Positions 49,731-61,690 of a DNA stretch of 64,000 nt are shown piece after piece. The stretch is from assembly GCA_021229015.1 (NCBI GenBank), contig CM037779.1, forward strand, positions 124,001-188,000, read 5' to 3'. A program made the position numbers and the translations under genes. Each line of letters starts with the position of its first letter. The first letter of the stretch is position 1. The notes under the pieces are model-generated. The model was not told where the DNA came from. It did no database searches and saw nothing but the letters and a program-made list of their open reading frames with translations. The stretch is from Solen grandis (Eukaryota; Mollusca; Bivalvia; Adapedonta; Solenidae).

Positions 49731-52700
49731 GTTTTGGCCCGCCTTTTGCAGTTTTCCGTCGTCACAATTGCTTTGAGCACTCTAAAGGGGCCACTTTTTG
49801 GGCCCAAAACTTATGAAAAATTTTAAAAATGTTTGTTACTTCGAAAACTTTAAAAATTGGGTCATTGGGGTAAAAAATTGGCCTAGGTCAAATCTTAGAA
49901 ATTAAAAATAAAAGCACCAGTGGCTGAGGCGGGGGAAATTCAGGAAAAAAGTGTGTTTAATTTTGGACAATAGAGGCAAAAACCAAGGAAAATCCCCCTC
50001 CCTTAACTATAGTGGTAAAGACAAAACGAATACCCCTCTGTTTTTTTCAAAACAATCTGGTTAGGGGATGAACCACTGTATGAATTTTAGAAGTAGGTTT
50101 CCCAGGGCCCCTTTATATACACTCTTACTTAGTGTTTGAATTACAATGTATTGTTTTTAGTACTTGAATTTTGTTTTTTTTTTTCAAAGTTAAGAAATTC
50201 GGGGGAAACCTAACTCCTTTCATGCAAATTAAGCGTGAATACTTAGGTTAATTACATACATTGAAGCGTATTTCTTTTCTTTTTAGGAATAGATCTTCAA
50301 ATATGTAAAATGGGTTTTGTTTGTTTTTTTAAGTGCAGGATATTTGTTCATCTTAAAATGGATGTTCAGGCAAAAAAACAGTTTAAAACAACAGCAAATG
50401 AATTTGCGGTTACGTTATGAATAAAGGTCTTTGTAAATTTTTCCATTCGTTTTCTTAAGGTAGAATCGCTTGCGTGGATTGCACTAAGTCGGAGAGGAAG
50501 TTAAAAAGTCATTGAAAATATGCCAATTAGCTTGGTCGTGATGTGGAAAAGGGTTTCTAGCTACTATGACGGGAACGGAAAAACTGCCCTCAAAAAAACC
50601 CTTTTGAACACTCTAGGGCCTAGATTTGCCCCTTTTAAAATTTGGGGTATTTGCTTTATCAAATCTGAAAGGTTTGAAATTGGGGAGGGGGTCAAAACAA
50701 GGTTAATTCAAATCTTTGAAAAGCCCTTTTGAAACTCTAGAGGCCACAGTTTTATCCCCCCTTTTATAAATTTTGGGAAGGATGTTTCTACATGTCTGGG
50801 TGGTTCGAAAGTGTACTTTGGGGGCAAAACTAGGTCACCCCGGGCAAATCTTTGAAAAGCCCTTTTGACATTTTTGAGGCCAGTTTTAGCTGTTTCAATT
50901 TTTTGGTCAGGGTGTATGTTTCATGAAACTTGGATGAGTTCCCAAAAGGGGTTTTGGGGTCAAAAACTGGTTACAGGTAAATCTTAGAAATGCCTTGTGA
51001 AAACTCTGAGGCAAAGTTTTAGCCCCTCTTAAAAAATTGGTAAATGCAAATGTTTAAAAAAAATGATGGTCAAATTCTACTTTGTTTGTTTTTTTAAAAT
51101 TTTTCAAAATTTGGCCTTTTTCCCTTTAAGAATTTGCAAAAAAAGTTTGATTAATTTAAAGGGCACTTCGTTTTGCAAAATCAAAAATTTTTGACACGTA
51201 ATGGCCCCCCTTTTAAAATAGAAAATGCAAAAAAAAAAAACAAAAAACCCTTTTTTGTGTAGTTTGTGGAAATGATATTTTTCCCAAAATTCCCAAAAAA
51301 TTTTTTCCTTTTGCTTGGGTCATTGTGGAGGAAAATACATATATAAAATAACTTTAAAGGTTGGGCAGTTTTCATTTTTCTGTATAATATGGCATTGTTA
51401 ATGTATGACACAAACTGTCAACATTTAGTATTTTTCAGTTTTGACAAATAGTTCAGTTGGAAAATCAACTTTTAAACTTAGGAATAGGAGTATCTGAAAG
51501 GGGTATAGTGTTTCATTACAGCGATGTTTAGTTGCCTGGAAAGTGGCCTATCAGCAAGCTTTGTTGTCCTTGACAACTTAATGTAAAATTTTCCCCTGAA
51601 GTACTTATGGGTATATTAATAGGATCAAAATTTTAATTTCCCCATTGACGAAATTGGATCCCCCTTTTTGCCTCAATTATGTATAGAAAAAATTTTTAAA
51701 TGGCAATACATTGTTTTTCAGTAAGATTTTACCTTAATTTTTTTGCATCAATATGGCTAACCGTATAGCAGTTGAAAAAATTTTCCCCCTGTGATATTTA
51801 TTTGTGTTATCCCCTATAATTTTTTGCTAATTTTTTTTTCCCTTTAAAAAAATTTTTAATTTTTAAGGGGGGTGGGGTTTTTTTGTTTCAAAATGATAAT
51901 TTTTTGATACTAAGCAGTTTTTTTTTATTGTCCCCTGAGCATTGTGCTCCAGGGTAAGCTTTTGTGCCCGCTTTTTTTTCTGTTGGGTGTTCGTTGCCAA
52001 CGTAACAATTGTTTGTAAACCCACCCTAGGAAACAGTTTTCCCCAATATTCGGGAAACTTGGTCAGGATGTTTTTTACATGATATGGGGTTTATTTCCCC
52101 AAATTGGGTCATGTGGGGTTTCAAAAAAGGTCCCCAGGTAAAAATCTTTAAAAATTTCCTTGTAAAACATTAGGGGCCCAATTTTATTGAATTTTTAAAA
52201 AATTGGAAGGGTGTTTGTCAAATAAATTGGGAAGAGTTAAAAAATTGGGTGGGGGGTTAAAAACCCTGGCCCCAGGAAAATTTAAAAAAAAACTTATGTC
52301 TTTTAGGGCAATTTTCCCCCAAAATTTTCTTTTAAAATTTGGGGTTAGGTTTTTGTCTACATTTTTAATTTGGGAAAAGGGGGTTAAAATTGGGCCGGGG
52401 TTTTAAAATTTTAGGTTCAGTTTCAAATTTTAAAAAAAAACCCTTTTTTCCCCCTTTTTGGAAAAAATTTTTCCCCCAAAATTCATGACATTTAAAAAGG
52501 TTTTTTTTCTTAATGATATGCAGGGGAGTTGAAATTGGGTCTGGGGGTAAAAAAAAAGGTTCAAAAGGTCAAATTTTAAAAAAACCCCCTTTTTGAAGCC
52601 CACTAGAGGCTGTGTTTTTGGTTAGTCTTCAAAAATTTGGGAGGGGTGTTTTTCTACTAAAATTAGGATGAGATCAAAATTTTGGGGCAAGGGGGCAAAA

Positions 52701-53060
52701 GGTACTGGGTAAAAATTTTGTAAAAAAATATGCACTTGAAACCCCCTTTTTGGCCCCAAAATTTGAAATTGGTCAGAATGTTTTTTTCATCAAATCTAGA
52801 TGAGTTCAAAATTTAGTCAACCCGGGGTCAAAAAGTTGTAGGGCAAATTTTAGAAAAAATTGTGAACATTAGGCCTTTTTTGTTCCCCCTTTTTATTAAA
52901 TTGTTAGGGTGCCCGCTTTAACCCTGGTGCAATTTTGGTGGCACTTTTTCCAAAATTGAAAAAATTGAAAAAAACCCTTTTGATGCCCCCTTTTTTAACA
53001 TGCCCAAAAAAGCATCTTTCTAAGGGGGGTAGGGGGCCCCTTTTGGCCCCCTTTTTTGTA
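49731..53060. repeat. Degraded dispersed/tandem repeat of bivalve type
   Basis: The phrases CCCTTTTGAAACTCTAGAGGCC, 'GGTCAAAACTAGGTCAC' and 'TTGGTCAGGATGTTT' recur in altered form. Starts of the CCCTTTT...GAGGCC phrase at 50599, 50724, 50860 and 50992 give steps of about 125-136 bp. More copies appear at ~49.76, ~52.15 and ~52.58 kb, and the opening CATTGTGCTCCAGGGTAAGC is at ~51.94 kb. From memory this is an abundant repeat in bivalve genomes. Homopolymer noise obscures unit limits and no coding sequence is supported. Confidence 0.6.
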
Positions 53061-53219
53061 AATAAAGGGCATCTGAATTAAAGGCCCTATTTGTACTAAT
53101 AACTGTCTGAAAGTTTGAAAAAGAATTTTAAAACATAGATTTGTTTGTTTTTGGATTAAAAGCCCCCCACGTATTTAGCATTGGAGATTGTTATTGAGAC
53201 AGATATGTGCTGCCCCAAA

Positions 53220-53580
53220 TGCAAATTCCCCAGGGCATGTTGCATGAAAACCCCCCGTTTATTATCTGTTAGGGGCCCCAAACCCGTCTGAAATACCCTT
53301 TTTTGAGGCCAAGCAAAAAGGTTTTAAAAAAAAACCTTTTTTTTTTAAAATTTTTGTGGGGGCCCCCGGGGGTTAAACCCCCTGGGTTCCGTACGAGGAT
53401 ACTTGAACCCCAAATTGTATCACCCCTAGACATGGGCATGATACCACCCCCGTTTATTTTTATGTTATGGGCCAAACCCCGTCCAAAACCCTTTATTTGG
53501 CGCCAAAACAAGAGAGTATTAAAAAACCATTTTTCCCAAATTTGATGTCGCACCCGGGGGGTTGCCCCCTGACTTCCCCT
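53220..53580. repeat. Two copies of a ~195-bp repeat
   Basis: The CCCCCGTTTATT...GGGCCAAACCCGTC region at about 53251 recurs at about 53447. Both are followed by an AAACCC/AATACCC, TTTxxGGCxxxAA pattern. Overlapping antisense open frames are shadows of this repeat. Confidence 0.5.
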
Positions 53581-54329
53581 ATGAGGGTATTTTAAGTTTT
53601 AATTTTTTGGGGGTTTTAAAACCAGCATAGTGATAATATTTTTTTGTAAATTTTTACATTTAATTTTTTTTTTTTTCCCCATTGAAAAATGTGATGTTCA
53701 AAAAAAATTTTAAAATTGACAAAAATTGGGTTTTTTTGTTGTCTCTCTGTTGTCTGTCGTTTTTTTCCCCTCCCTTCGCAGGTGAGTCAATGTTAAAAAA
53801 AAACTTTGTTTGTTCCCTTTTAAAAAAAGGGGGTTTTCCAAAATGTAAAAACAATAAAAAGAAAAAAAGTCAAAAATTTTTGGGTAGGAGGGGGTTTTTT
53901 ACAAATGCGAACGTCTCCCCCCCCCAAAGAGGGAAAAAGTAAAGGGGCAAATAAAATAAATTAAAAAAAAAAAATGGCAAAACCCGTTGTTTTCGTTTTT
54001 AAAAAAGCAAAAAATAAGATTTTTTAAAAATGCAGAGTTATACATGTGGGAGGAAGTTTCAGGAAGAAAAAAAAAATTTTTTTTTTTTTGCTCACTGAGA
54101 GAAGTGTAAAAGGGGAGTATTGTGATCCCTTTTTCCGTCGCCCCTCGTCGTGGTGGGGTCCCTGTGTCAACAATTTGCTTTAAAGAACATCTCTCTGAAC
54201 GCTGAAGGGTTTTGACCAAATTCCCGGAAAAAATTTTGCCCCCTCTATAAGTTGAAAAATTTTTATTAGATTGGTTGAAAAAGTAGGTCACAGGGGGCAA
54301 AAAAATGTTTTAAAAAATAAAATTTAAAA

Positions 54330-55270
54330 ATTTTTTCTGAAAATTTTGCAAGGCATGAGCTTGAAAATTGGTTTTTAGTATTTTGGGCCTTCCCAGATTG
54401 TACAATATAGTAGGGGTAAAAATCCCCCGCCCAGGGGTTTTGTTTTATTTGAGTTTGGGGGAAAAAATTTTTAAAAAAATTTTTTTTTAAAACCCCCATA
54501 GGCCTAGAGCTTAGATATTTTTTTGTACCCTAATCTAATGGTTCTTACCAAATTTTTTAAATCACCCCCTAGGTGATAAATCCCCCCCCCCGGGGGGTCA
54601 TTTGTTTTAATAGGATATAGGAAAAATCTTAAAATCTTTTTTGGTGAAAAAAAGGCCCCAGTTTTTAAGATTTTTGTTTTGTAACTTTTAGGGTTTTTTC
54701 AAGTTGTACAAATCACCTATGGTAAAAAATCCCCCCACGGGGCATTTTTTAACTAGGTTATTGGGAAAAATTTTTTAAAAAATTTTTCTAAAAATTTCCA
54801 AAAAGGGGCCTGAGTTAGTTTTGGGGTTGTAGATCTTTAAAAGGTTTTTTAAACCGTTGTTCAAATACCCCCTTGGTGATAAACCCCCCCGCCCCAGGGG
54901 TTTTTTTTTAAAAATAGGTTATTTGGGGAAAATTTAAAAAAATTTTTTCTGTGAATCCTGGCCCCCGGGGTTGATTTTTAAAAATCCCTTTTTTGGTTAT
55001 TCCCAAAAGTTGTAAAAATCTACCCCTATGGTTAAATGACCCCCCAGGGGTCACTTGTTTTACAAATTTTTTAAAAGGGGGAAATTTTAAAAAATTTTCT
55101 ATAAATCGACCCTAGAGCTTAAAATTTTTGGTATGTAGCTCAAAAAATGGTTTTTACTTTTTTGAAAAAATTCCCCCTTCGGTGTAAATGACCCCCCCGT
55201 GGTCATTTTTTAAAGGTTAATAGGAAAATTGTTTTTAAAATCTATAAAATTTGATGTAAAATATTGTTAG
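54330..55270. repeat. Tandem repeat, ~150-bp period, about five units
   Basis: A recurring box with CCCC(C)AGGGGTCAC-like sequence falls near 54595, 54738, 54893, 55047 and 55200, i.e. steps of 143, 155, 154 and 153 bp. Between boxes is a TTGTAGAT/GTATGTAGCT phrase and an ATAGGAAAAATCTTAAAA-like phrase. I recall the same text from repeats common in bivalve assemblies. Unit ends are blurred by homopolymer errors. Confidence 0.65.
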
Positions 55271-56640
55271 GGTCCGCCCCAAAAATTCTATGCCACTTTT
55301 AAAAAATTTTTGCAATATTCTTTTTGAGAGTTTTATGACAAAAAAGGGGTTAAAATTTCCCCTTGATTGAATCATTTTTTTTTTTTAAAAAATTACAAAA
55401 TTGTATATGTTTTAAATTAAAAAATCAGTTCTTTTTTAAAATTAAAAAAAAACCCAAAGAAAAAAATTTTTTAAAAATAAATTTAAAAAGGGGTTTTTTT
55501 TAAAGAAAGAAAAAAGGACGTAAGTTTGTGGTAAAAAAACATTCGGGTTTTAGGCTTGTTTTTTTAACCCCAAAAAATTGGGCCCCTTTCCCCCCATTTC
55601 CAGTATTTTGGGGGGTTAGTTTTTCTTCGAAATTTCAACAAATTTGAAGTCAAAATTAAAATAGACAAAAAAGCGAAAAAAAAAGTGGGCGAGGTAAAAT
55701 TTTAAAAACCCTTTTTTTAAAACGGGGGGCCAAAAATTTTTGTTCCCAATCTTCCCCAAACCCTGGTCAGACAAACCCCCTCGGTGAGGTTTTGGGGGGC
55801 CCCCATTTTGGCCCCCTTTTTTTGTTTTTTTTTTTGGGTTTTTTTGATGTTAAAAAAAAATAGGCTTCAATTTATTTTATTAAAAAATTATAAAAATTTG
55901 ACCTTTTTGAGACAATTAAATTTGAATGATTTGTTGTTTATTAGGGCCCTTTTGGGAGGAAAAAAAAAATTAAAAAAGGAGAAAAAAAAAAATAATTAAA
56001 TTTAAAAAATTAAAACCCTTGGGCCTATCTTTAACTTTTTTTTTTGGGCCTTTAAAAAAAGTTTTTTTAAACACCCTAATTTTTATTGATTTCCCAAAGA
56101 AGAAACCCAATTACAATTAATTCTTTTTTACCAAAAATTGTTTAAAATAAATTTAAAAAATAAAACCCTTTTTTTAAATAGAAAAATACGTTATGTTTTT
56201 ATTGGGTTTTGTGTCATTTTGCAATTTCCAAAACAGGGTCCCAAAAAAAAAAAAAAACCATTAAAAAACCCCCTAGCCCCCGGGGAAGTCCCCCCTTTCC
56301 CCAATTTTTTTTTGGAGATGAGTTTTTGTGGGAAAATCTTTTCCCTTTTGATGTTCTGGTTATAGCCCAAAATTTCCCTTTTCATAGCCTGGGCGGGTTT
56401 TTTTATAGTTTGTTTTTTTTTGGTGTAAAATTTTCTTTTCCCCCCGTATGGGGATTTTTCTTGTGGGGGGGTTTTTCCGTGTTCGGCCCCCGTGCGGGGG
56501 TATTATTTTAAATTTTTATAAGCTGTTGTCTTTTTGGTTTTTCTTGTCGGGTTTTTTTCGGTTTTCCCCGTTTTTTTTTGCTTACATTGTTTTTTTTTTG
56601 TATTGAATTTTCGGGTCCCCGTTGGGGTTCGGGAATGTAA
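55271..56640. other. Homopolymer-rich AT DNA, no gene supported
   Basis: Long runs of A, T, G and C follow one another. Frames up to 100 codons are Lys/Phe/Gly/Pro low-complexity. Nothing is recognisable as a domain, RNA or repeat family. Confidence 0.5.
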
Positions 56641-59600
56641 AAGGGCGCCTGGGACCCCCCAAAGCCCCCCCCTTTTTTTTTTGGGGGGGGCCCGGGAAAA
56701 ACCCCTGCTGTTTGGTTTTTGGAAAAGGGGGGTTTTGGAAGGCCTTTTCACGCGTTTTTTGCCCCAAAAAGGGAAAGGCCCCTTTTTTTCCCCCTCTTCT
56801 TGGGTTTAGTGTGCTGGGGGTCGGCCCCCCTTTTCCCTGGGAAAAGGGTTTCCCCCCCTTGGGAGGGGCCCCCTTTTCGCCCCCTAGCTCCGGGGTTTCC
56901 CCCTTGCGTTCCCCCGGGGGGGGGAAAAAAGGAGTTTACCCCCCCCGGTAGGGATGCGGTTTTGCTTCCCTTGGTCAAAAAAAGGGCCCCCGCGACGGTC
57001 AGGTGGGTCTAGCCCCGGTGGTCCCCCCCGGTCCCCGACCATTTTTAGGAGGGGGCCCGGTCCCGGGTTTTTTAAAGGGCCCCCCGGTTTCCCGCCCAAA
57101 CCGGTCACCCCCCCAAAGTCCCGGGCACGGCATCCCCCCCGGGCCCCCGGAAATCAATCACCGGTCCCCGGTCTTTAACGAAATCTATTGTTCGTGATGG
57201 GCCCCAGCCCCCAAAAACCGGCATACCGGCATCGGAAAAAGATGTAGGGCCCGGTAGGTCCCCCCAATCTAGGCTCTAGGCCCCCGATCTTCGCCGCCTA
57301 ACTAAAAAAGTTCGGCTGGGCCCCCCCACCCCCCTGCGGTCTCTCCGCGTGGGCCCCCTGCTTCCTGGTTCGGGGCCCCCAAAAAAGGCCCCCCCCAAAT
57401 TTTTCCCCGGGCTTTCCCCGGCCCACTGGTCCCAAGTTGCCCCCTTGGGCCGGGGCCCCTTTTCCGCTCGGCCAGTCTCGCTCTTGAGGATCAAGGGGGT
57501 TTTTTTTCATCGCCCCCCCCCTTCGTTTTCCCCACGTGGGGCCCCGCGGGGGGGACTATGCGAGGCACTTTTTCTGCCTCCCCCTGTACCCGGGGAGTGT
57601 CTTTAGGGGGGGGGGTTTTTTCTTCCCCCGGGGCCTTGTCCCCGCTTTTCCTTCAGTCTTCTCCTCCGGGGGCCCCCGGGCGTTTTCTGCACGCCCTATG
57701 TCCCCCTTTCCCTTTCCCCCCTTTCCCCTTTAAAGGGTTTTTTCCCCCTGGGGATGCTCCCCATTCGTCCTTTCCCCTGAAAATGGGCCTCCCCCCCGCT
57801 CGCCCCCTCTCCAGTGGGTGCTCTGGGGCGGAAATTGGGGAGGACGAATCTCCCTTCATCCCCCTAGGAGGTTTTTTTTTTGGGCCAAAGGGTCCCCCTT
57901 TTTCCCGGCCCCCGGGGAAAACCCGTCCCCCTTCGAACCTCGAAATGCAACCCTCTCTCTGACGGGGGGGAGGTCAGAGACGTGTTTTTTGGACAGGGTG
58001 TTGGAAAAGGTTTTGTATACCGAATCGGTGTAAAAAAGGCCCTCCTCCCCCCGTAAGAGGTGCGAGGGTTACCCCCCCCTCGTCGGTAACCAAAAGGCCC
58101 CCAAATTCAGGCGAACCGGAGGCCCCTTTTCCCCGGTCGCCCTTTGGCCTGGGGATTTGAATCTTCCTCCTCCCCCAAACCAGGAGGGGGTTTTTCCCCT
58201 TAAAACCCCCGGTTTGGGTTTAACCAAGATACAAAATTTGGGGGAAATTTTTTTATCCCCCCCGAAAAAGGACTTGAGGGGGCTGGTAAAGGGGCCCCTT
58301 TTTTCCCCTTTGGGAAAAGGGCTTTTGGTGGGGGAGCAATGCTCCTGTTTTTTTCCCGGGATCTTTTTCCGCAAAAACCCCTTTTGGCCCCCTTTTGGTC
58401 CCAAATCCCCAAAAGTCCCTTTTCTTTTTTTCGGTTCTTTTAGAACCCCTTGCAGCGTCAAAAATTCTATTTTTTTATCTTTTTTCCCTTTTAAGTCCCC
58501 TTTCCCGGGGGGAACCCCTCTGGGGGGGCCCAAAAAACTGTTCCCCCCCCTCCTTTTTGAGAAAAAACTTAGGGGCCCCCCTTTTTCTTTCCCCGTTTGG
58601 GGGCCAAAATTTAAGGAAGTAGCGATGTCCGGGGGAAAAAGCACGGGGGGGGCCCCCCCAACCCCACCCCCATTCGGCCCCCCAAAATTTGGATCCCCAA
58701 GGCTTCGGTTTTTTTCCCCGGAAAACCCCCAAGGACTGGGGAAAAAGGGAAAAAACCCCAATTTTTTCGGGAGGAAACCCCTTTTTAGGGGTCCCCAATT
58801 GGTCCTCAAGACCACGTTTCCCCTTTTTCGCCCCCCCCCCTTTTTCTACCCCCACCGTCAAAAAGGGGTAGGGAAAGCCTAGGGGGGGTCCCCTTTTCCC
58901 CCTTTTTTTTTTTAAAATTGGGGGGAAAAGGGGGTTTTGTTAGTGGCGGTTCATATTTCTTTTAAAAAAGGGGCAACCAGAGGCAGGGGTCCCGCTATGG
59001 GACACGGTTACGGATTCCGGGTTTAGTCGTCCCCCCTGTCACGTCCCCTTTTTCTCCCTTCCCCTTGGGACTCGCTATTTCGATCCTTTTTAAAAAGGAA
59101 ACGGTAAAGGGTTGATTCTTCCCCCTTGGGGGGGGTTTAAAAATTCTTTTTGGTTCCCCGAAAAGGCCCGGGGGTTTTGACCCCGGTTTATAGCCTTTCA
59201 TCTTTTTTTCCCCCTTTTATTTTTTAAGGAAACCTTCCAAAAAGGGAAAACCCTTTTCGTAGGGGGCCCCCCCCCGGTCATGGGGTTTCCCGGGGTTTAA
59301 AAGGTGTCTTCCGTATCTAAACCATCCCTTCAGGAAGTCCCCCCCCCCCCTTTTTTACGGATGGTGAAATGTCTACCAGCGGGGGGTTTCCCCCGGCCCC
59401 GTCTTGGCCCCAGAAAAATTTTTTCCCAAAAAGTTTCGGTTTGGTGCCGGGTTCTTTTCGCGGCTAGTTCTGGCGTTTTCGCGATGGGTTTTTTTCACAT
59501 GGACGTCGTCTTTGCCCAACCCTTTGATGGGGGGGCGTTTCCCCTAGTTATCCTCAACTCGAGAAATGGGGTTGATCCCCCCCCGAACTTCCGTTTGTTT

Positions 59601-61690
59601 TGGGAAAGCGTTTTGACCCATTAAAAAAAAATTTTTAAATTTGGGAAACCCGATTTGGGGGTTTAAAACCCGGTTGGGGATTTGGTGGAATCGATTTAGC
59701 TCGCAAATTTTTATCATTTCGGGTTTTTCCTCAGAGGGATCTTGTTCGTGGGCCCCCCTTACATGCGCCCCTTTAATTTACCCTCTTGATTGGGTCCATC
59801 GAGTTTTTTTCACCCCTTTTTGGTTTGGAAAGGTTACCCATCAGTTGGTGGAACCCCCCTTTTGGGGGTGTTTTTTTTTCCCCCTAAAGGGCCCTTTTCC
59901 CCCTTTTCGGTTTGGGGTTTTCGGGGTGGGGTGCTTTGGGAAAACTTGGGTTCAAAAAACCCCGGGCTTTGGCCCGGGCGGTTCTCTTTTTTAACCCCGG
60001 GAAAATCAAGGGGGTTTCTATACCCTTTTGGGACTTTTTTCCCCTTTATTGAGGAAGTTTTTTCTAGTATAAACGGACAACACGTGTTGTCTCTTACCCC
60101 CCAAAAAGGGGGGGACCCCACTCGCCTTTCTGTGTGGAAATTTGGCACTTTTTCATTGGTGTGGGTTTGTTTGGTATATTCAAGTGGGGCTCTTGGGGGG
60201 TCTAATTTTAGGGGCCCAAAAAATACGCAGGCATTTTTTTCCCCCCGGAATGGAAGTTTTTCCGGGTGCAACAGCTGGGTTTTCCCTTTGGATTATTTGA
60301 ACCGGGAAAAAAACCCCCAATTTCCCCTTTTGTTCACGGTATCGGACCCAGGGTTGGGGGATAGATGCTCTGTCTGTGAACTGGGATATTTTGCTTATGG
60401 TTTCCACGTTTTCTTGATTCCCTTTTTTTTGGAAAAACGGGGTCTCGTGCAGGTTCCTTTTTAGCTCCCCTTTGGGCCCCCAGTTTTGGTTCGTGGTCTT
60501 TTTGGGTTTTGATGCCATCCCCCCGAATTTCCCCCCTTCGGCTTCTGTCCAAAGGGGGGAAAGGGTCCCCGGAAACCCCCCCCTTTGTCTTACCGGTTGT
60601 AAACCAAAAAAGGGTTAGACAGAAAAATTTTCGGGGGCAGTTGCTTTTTTTTCCCCCGGGGCCCGGGACAATTCTGATTGTTCCGGGAAAGGGAAAAGGC
60701 TTGGAATTTTGGGGGATGACGGCAGATTAAACGGTCAAGGCCCCTTTTTAGAGAAATTTGTAAAAAATTTTGTTTTTTTTTTTAAAGAAAAAAATTGCGG
60801 CAGTTTATCAAGGGGGTTTTTGGTCCCCCTTATCGAAAAACTAAGTTTTCCCGATCCCCTTCCCCTTTGGTTTTTCCTTTTTTTTCGGAAAATTTTCGTT
60901 TTTTTTTAATGTTTTTTGGCCCGTCTTTTTTTCCCTTTTCCAAGTGGGTTTTCTTGTGTTTTATGGCTTTCTAAAAGGCCCCCTTTTAACTCTTTTGAGG
61001 TTCCCCCGGTAACCCCGGAAAAAGGTCTTTTTTATACAATGGCGTTTCTAAAAATGTTGTGAAAAATTTTTTTCCCCTTTTTACGAGGGAAAGGGGTTTT
61101 TGTTTAACAATTGTGGTTTTTCTGAGTTTTAAAGGTTTTTGGGAAACCCCAAACCCTTTTGGGTTTTCCCCCCGGGTTTTCGAGCCCCGGGGTTTTCGTT
61201 GGGGTGATCTGATGGTTTTTGTGGGTTAGGCCCCTTTTTGTTTTTCCCCTTTTTAAGGTTTTAAAAAATTTTGGGGTCGTGTCTTCGGTTTTTTTCCTCC
61301 CCCAAAAAAAGGGGGGGGGGGGAAGTTTGGGGGGCATCAATATCTGGGTTTTGGGGGGCCCCAACTATAAGTTGTTTCGGATCTTTCGGCCCGGGCATCC
61401 TTTTTAAATTAGACCCCGGCTGTGTTTGTCGTTTTTGGGGGTTTTTTTAATAAATCCCCATGGTGATATTTTTAAAGCGGCCCCTTTGGGGAAAAATTAC
61501 TACGTTTTCTTCCTTTTTTTTCCGTCATGGCTAACCAAAAAAAAAAACTTGGGATTTGGGTCCCCCTTTTGTAGCTAGCTTAGTTTAGTATTCTGTTGAC
61601 GTTTTTGTCTTTTTTGGGGCGTTTACCCCCCCGGGGTTGGTGTTTTCTATTGGGTGTCGCTAAATCCAAAAGGGTTTTTTTTGCCAAAAC
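56641..61690. other. GC-rich, G-run/C-run sequence of doubtful quality
   Basis: The composition jumps from AT-rich to dominated by runs of C and G, with T and A runs between. Frames up to 248 codons overlap on opposite strands and in several registers. Their Pro/Gly/Phe/Lys-rich translations show no conserved motif, as expected when stop codons are depleted by GC runs. Only short patches of normal complexity occur, for example ~59450-59600 and ~60370-60420, and they match nothing I know. Treat as unannotated. Confidence 0.6.
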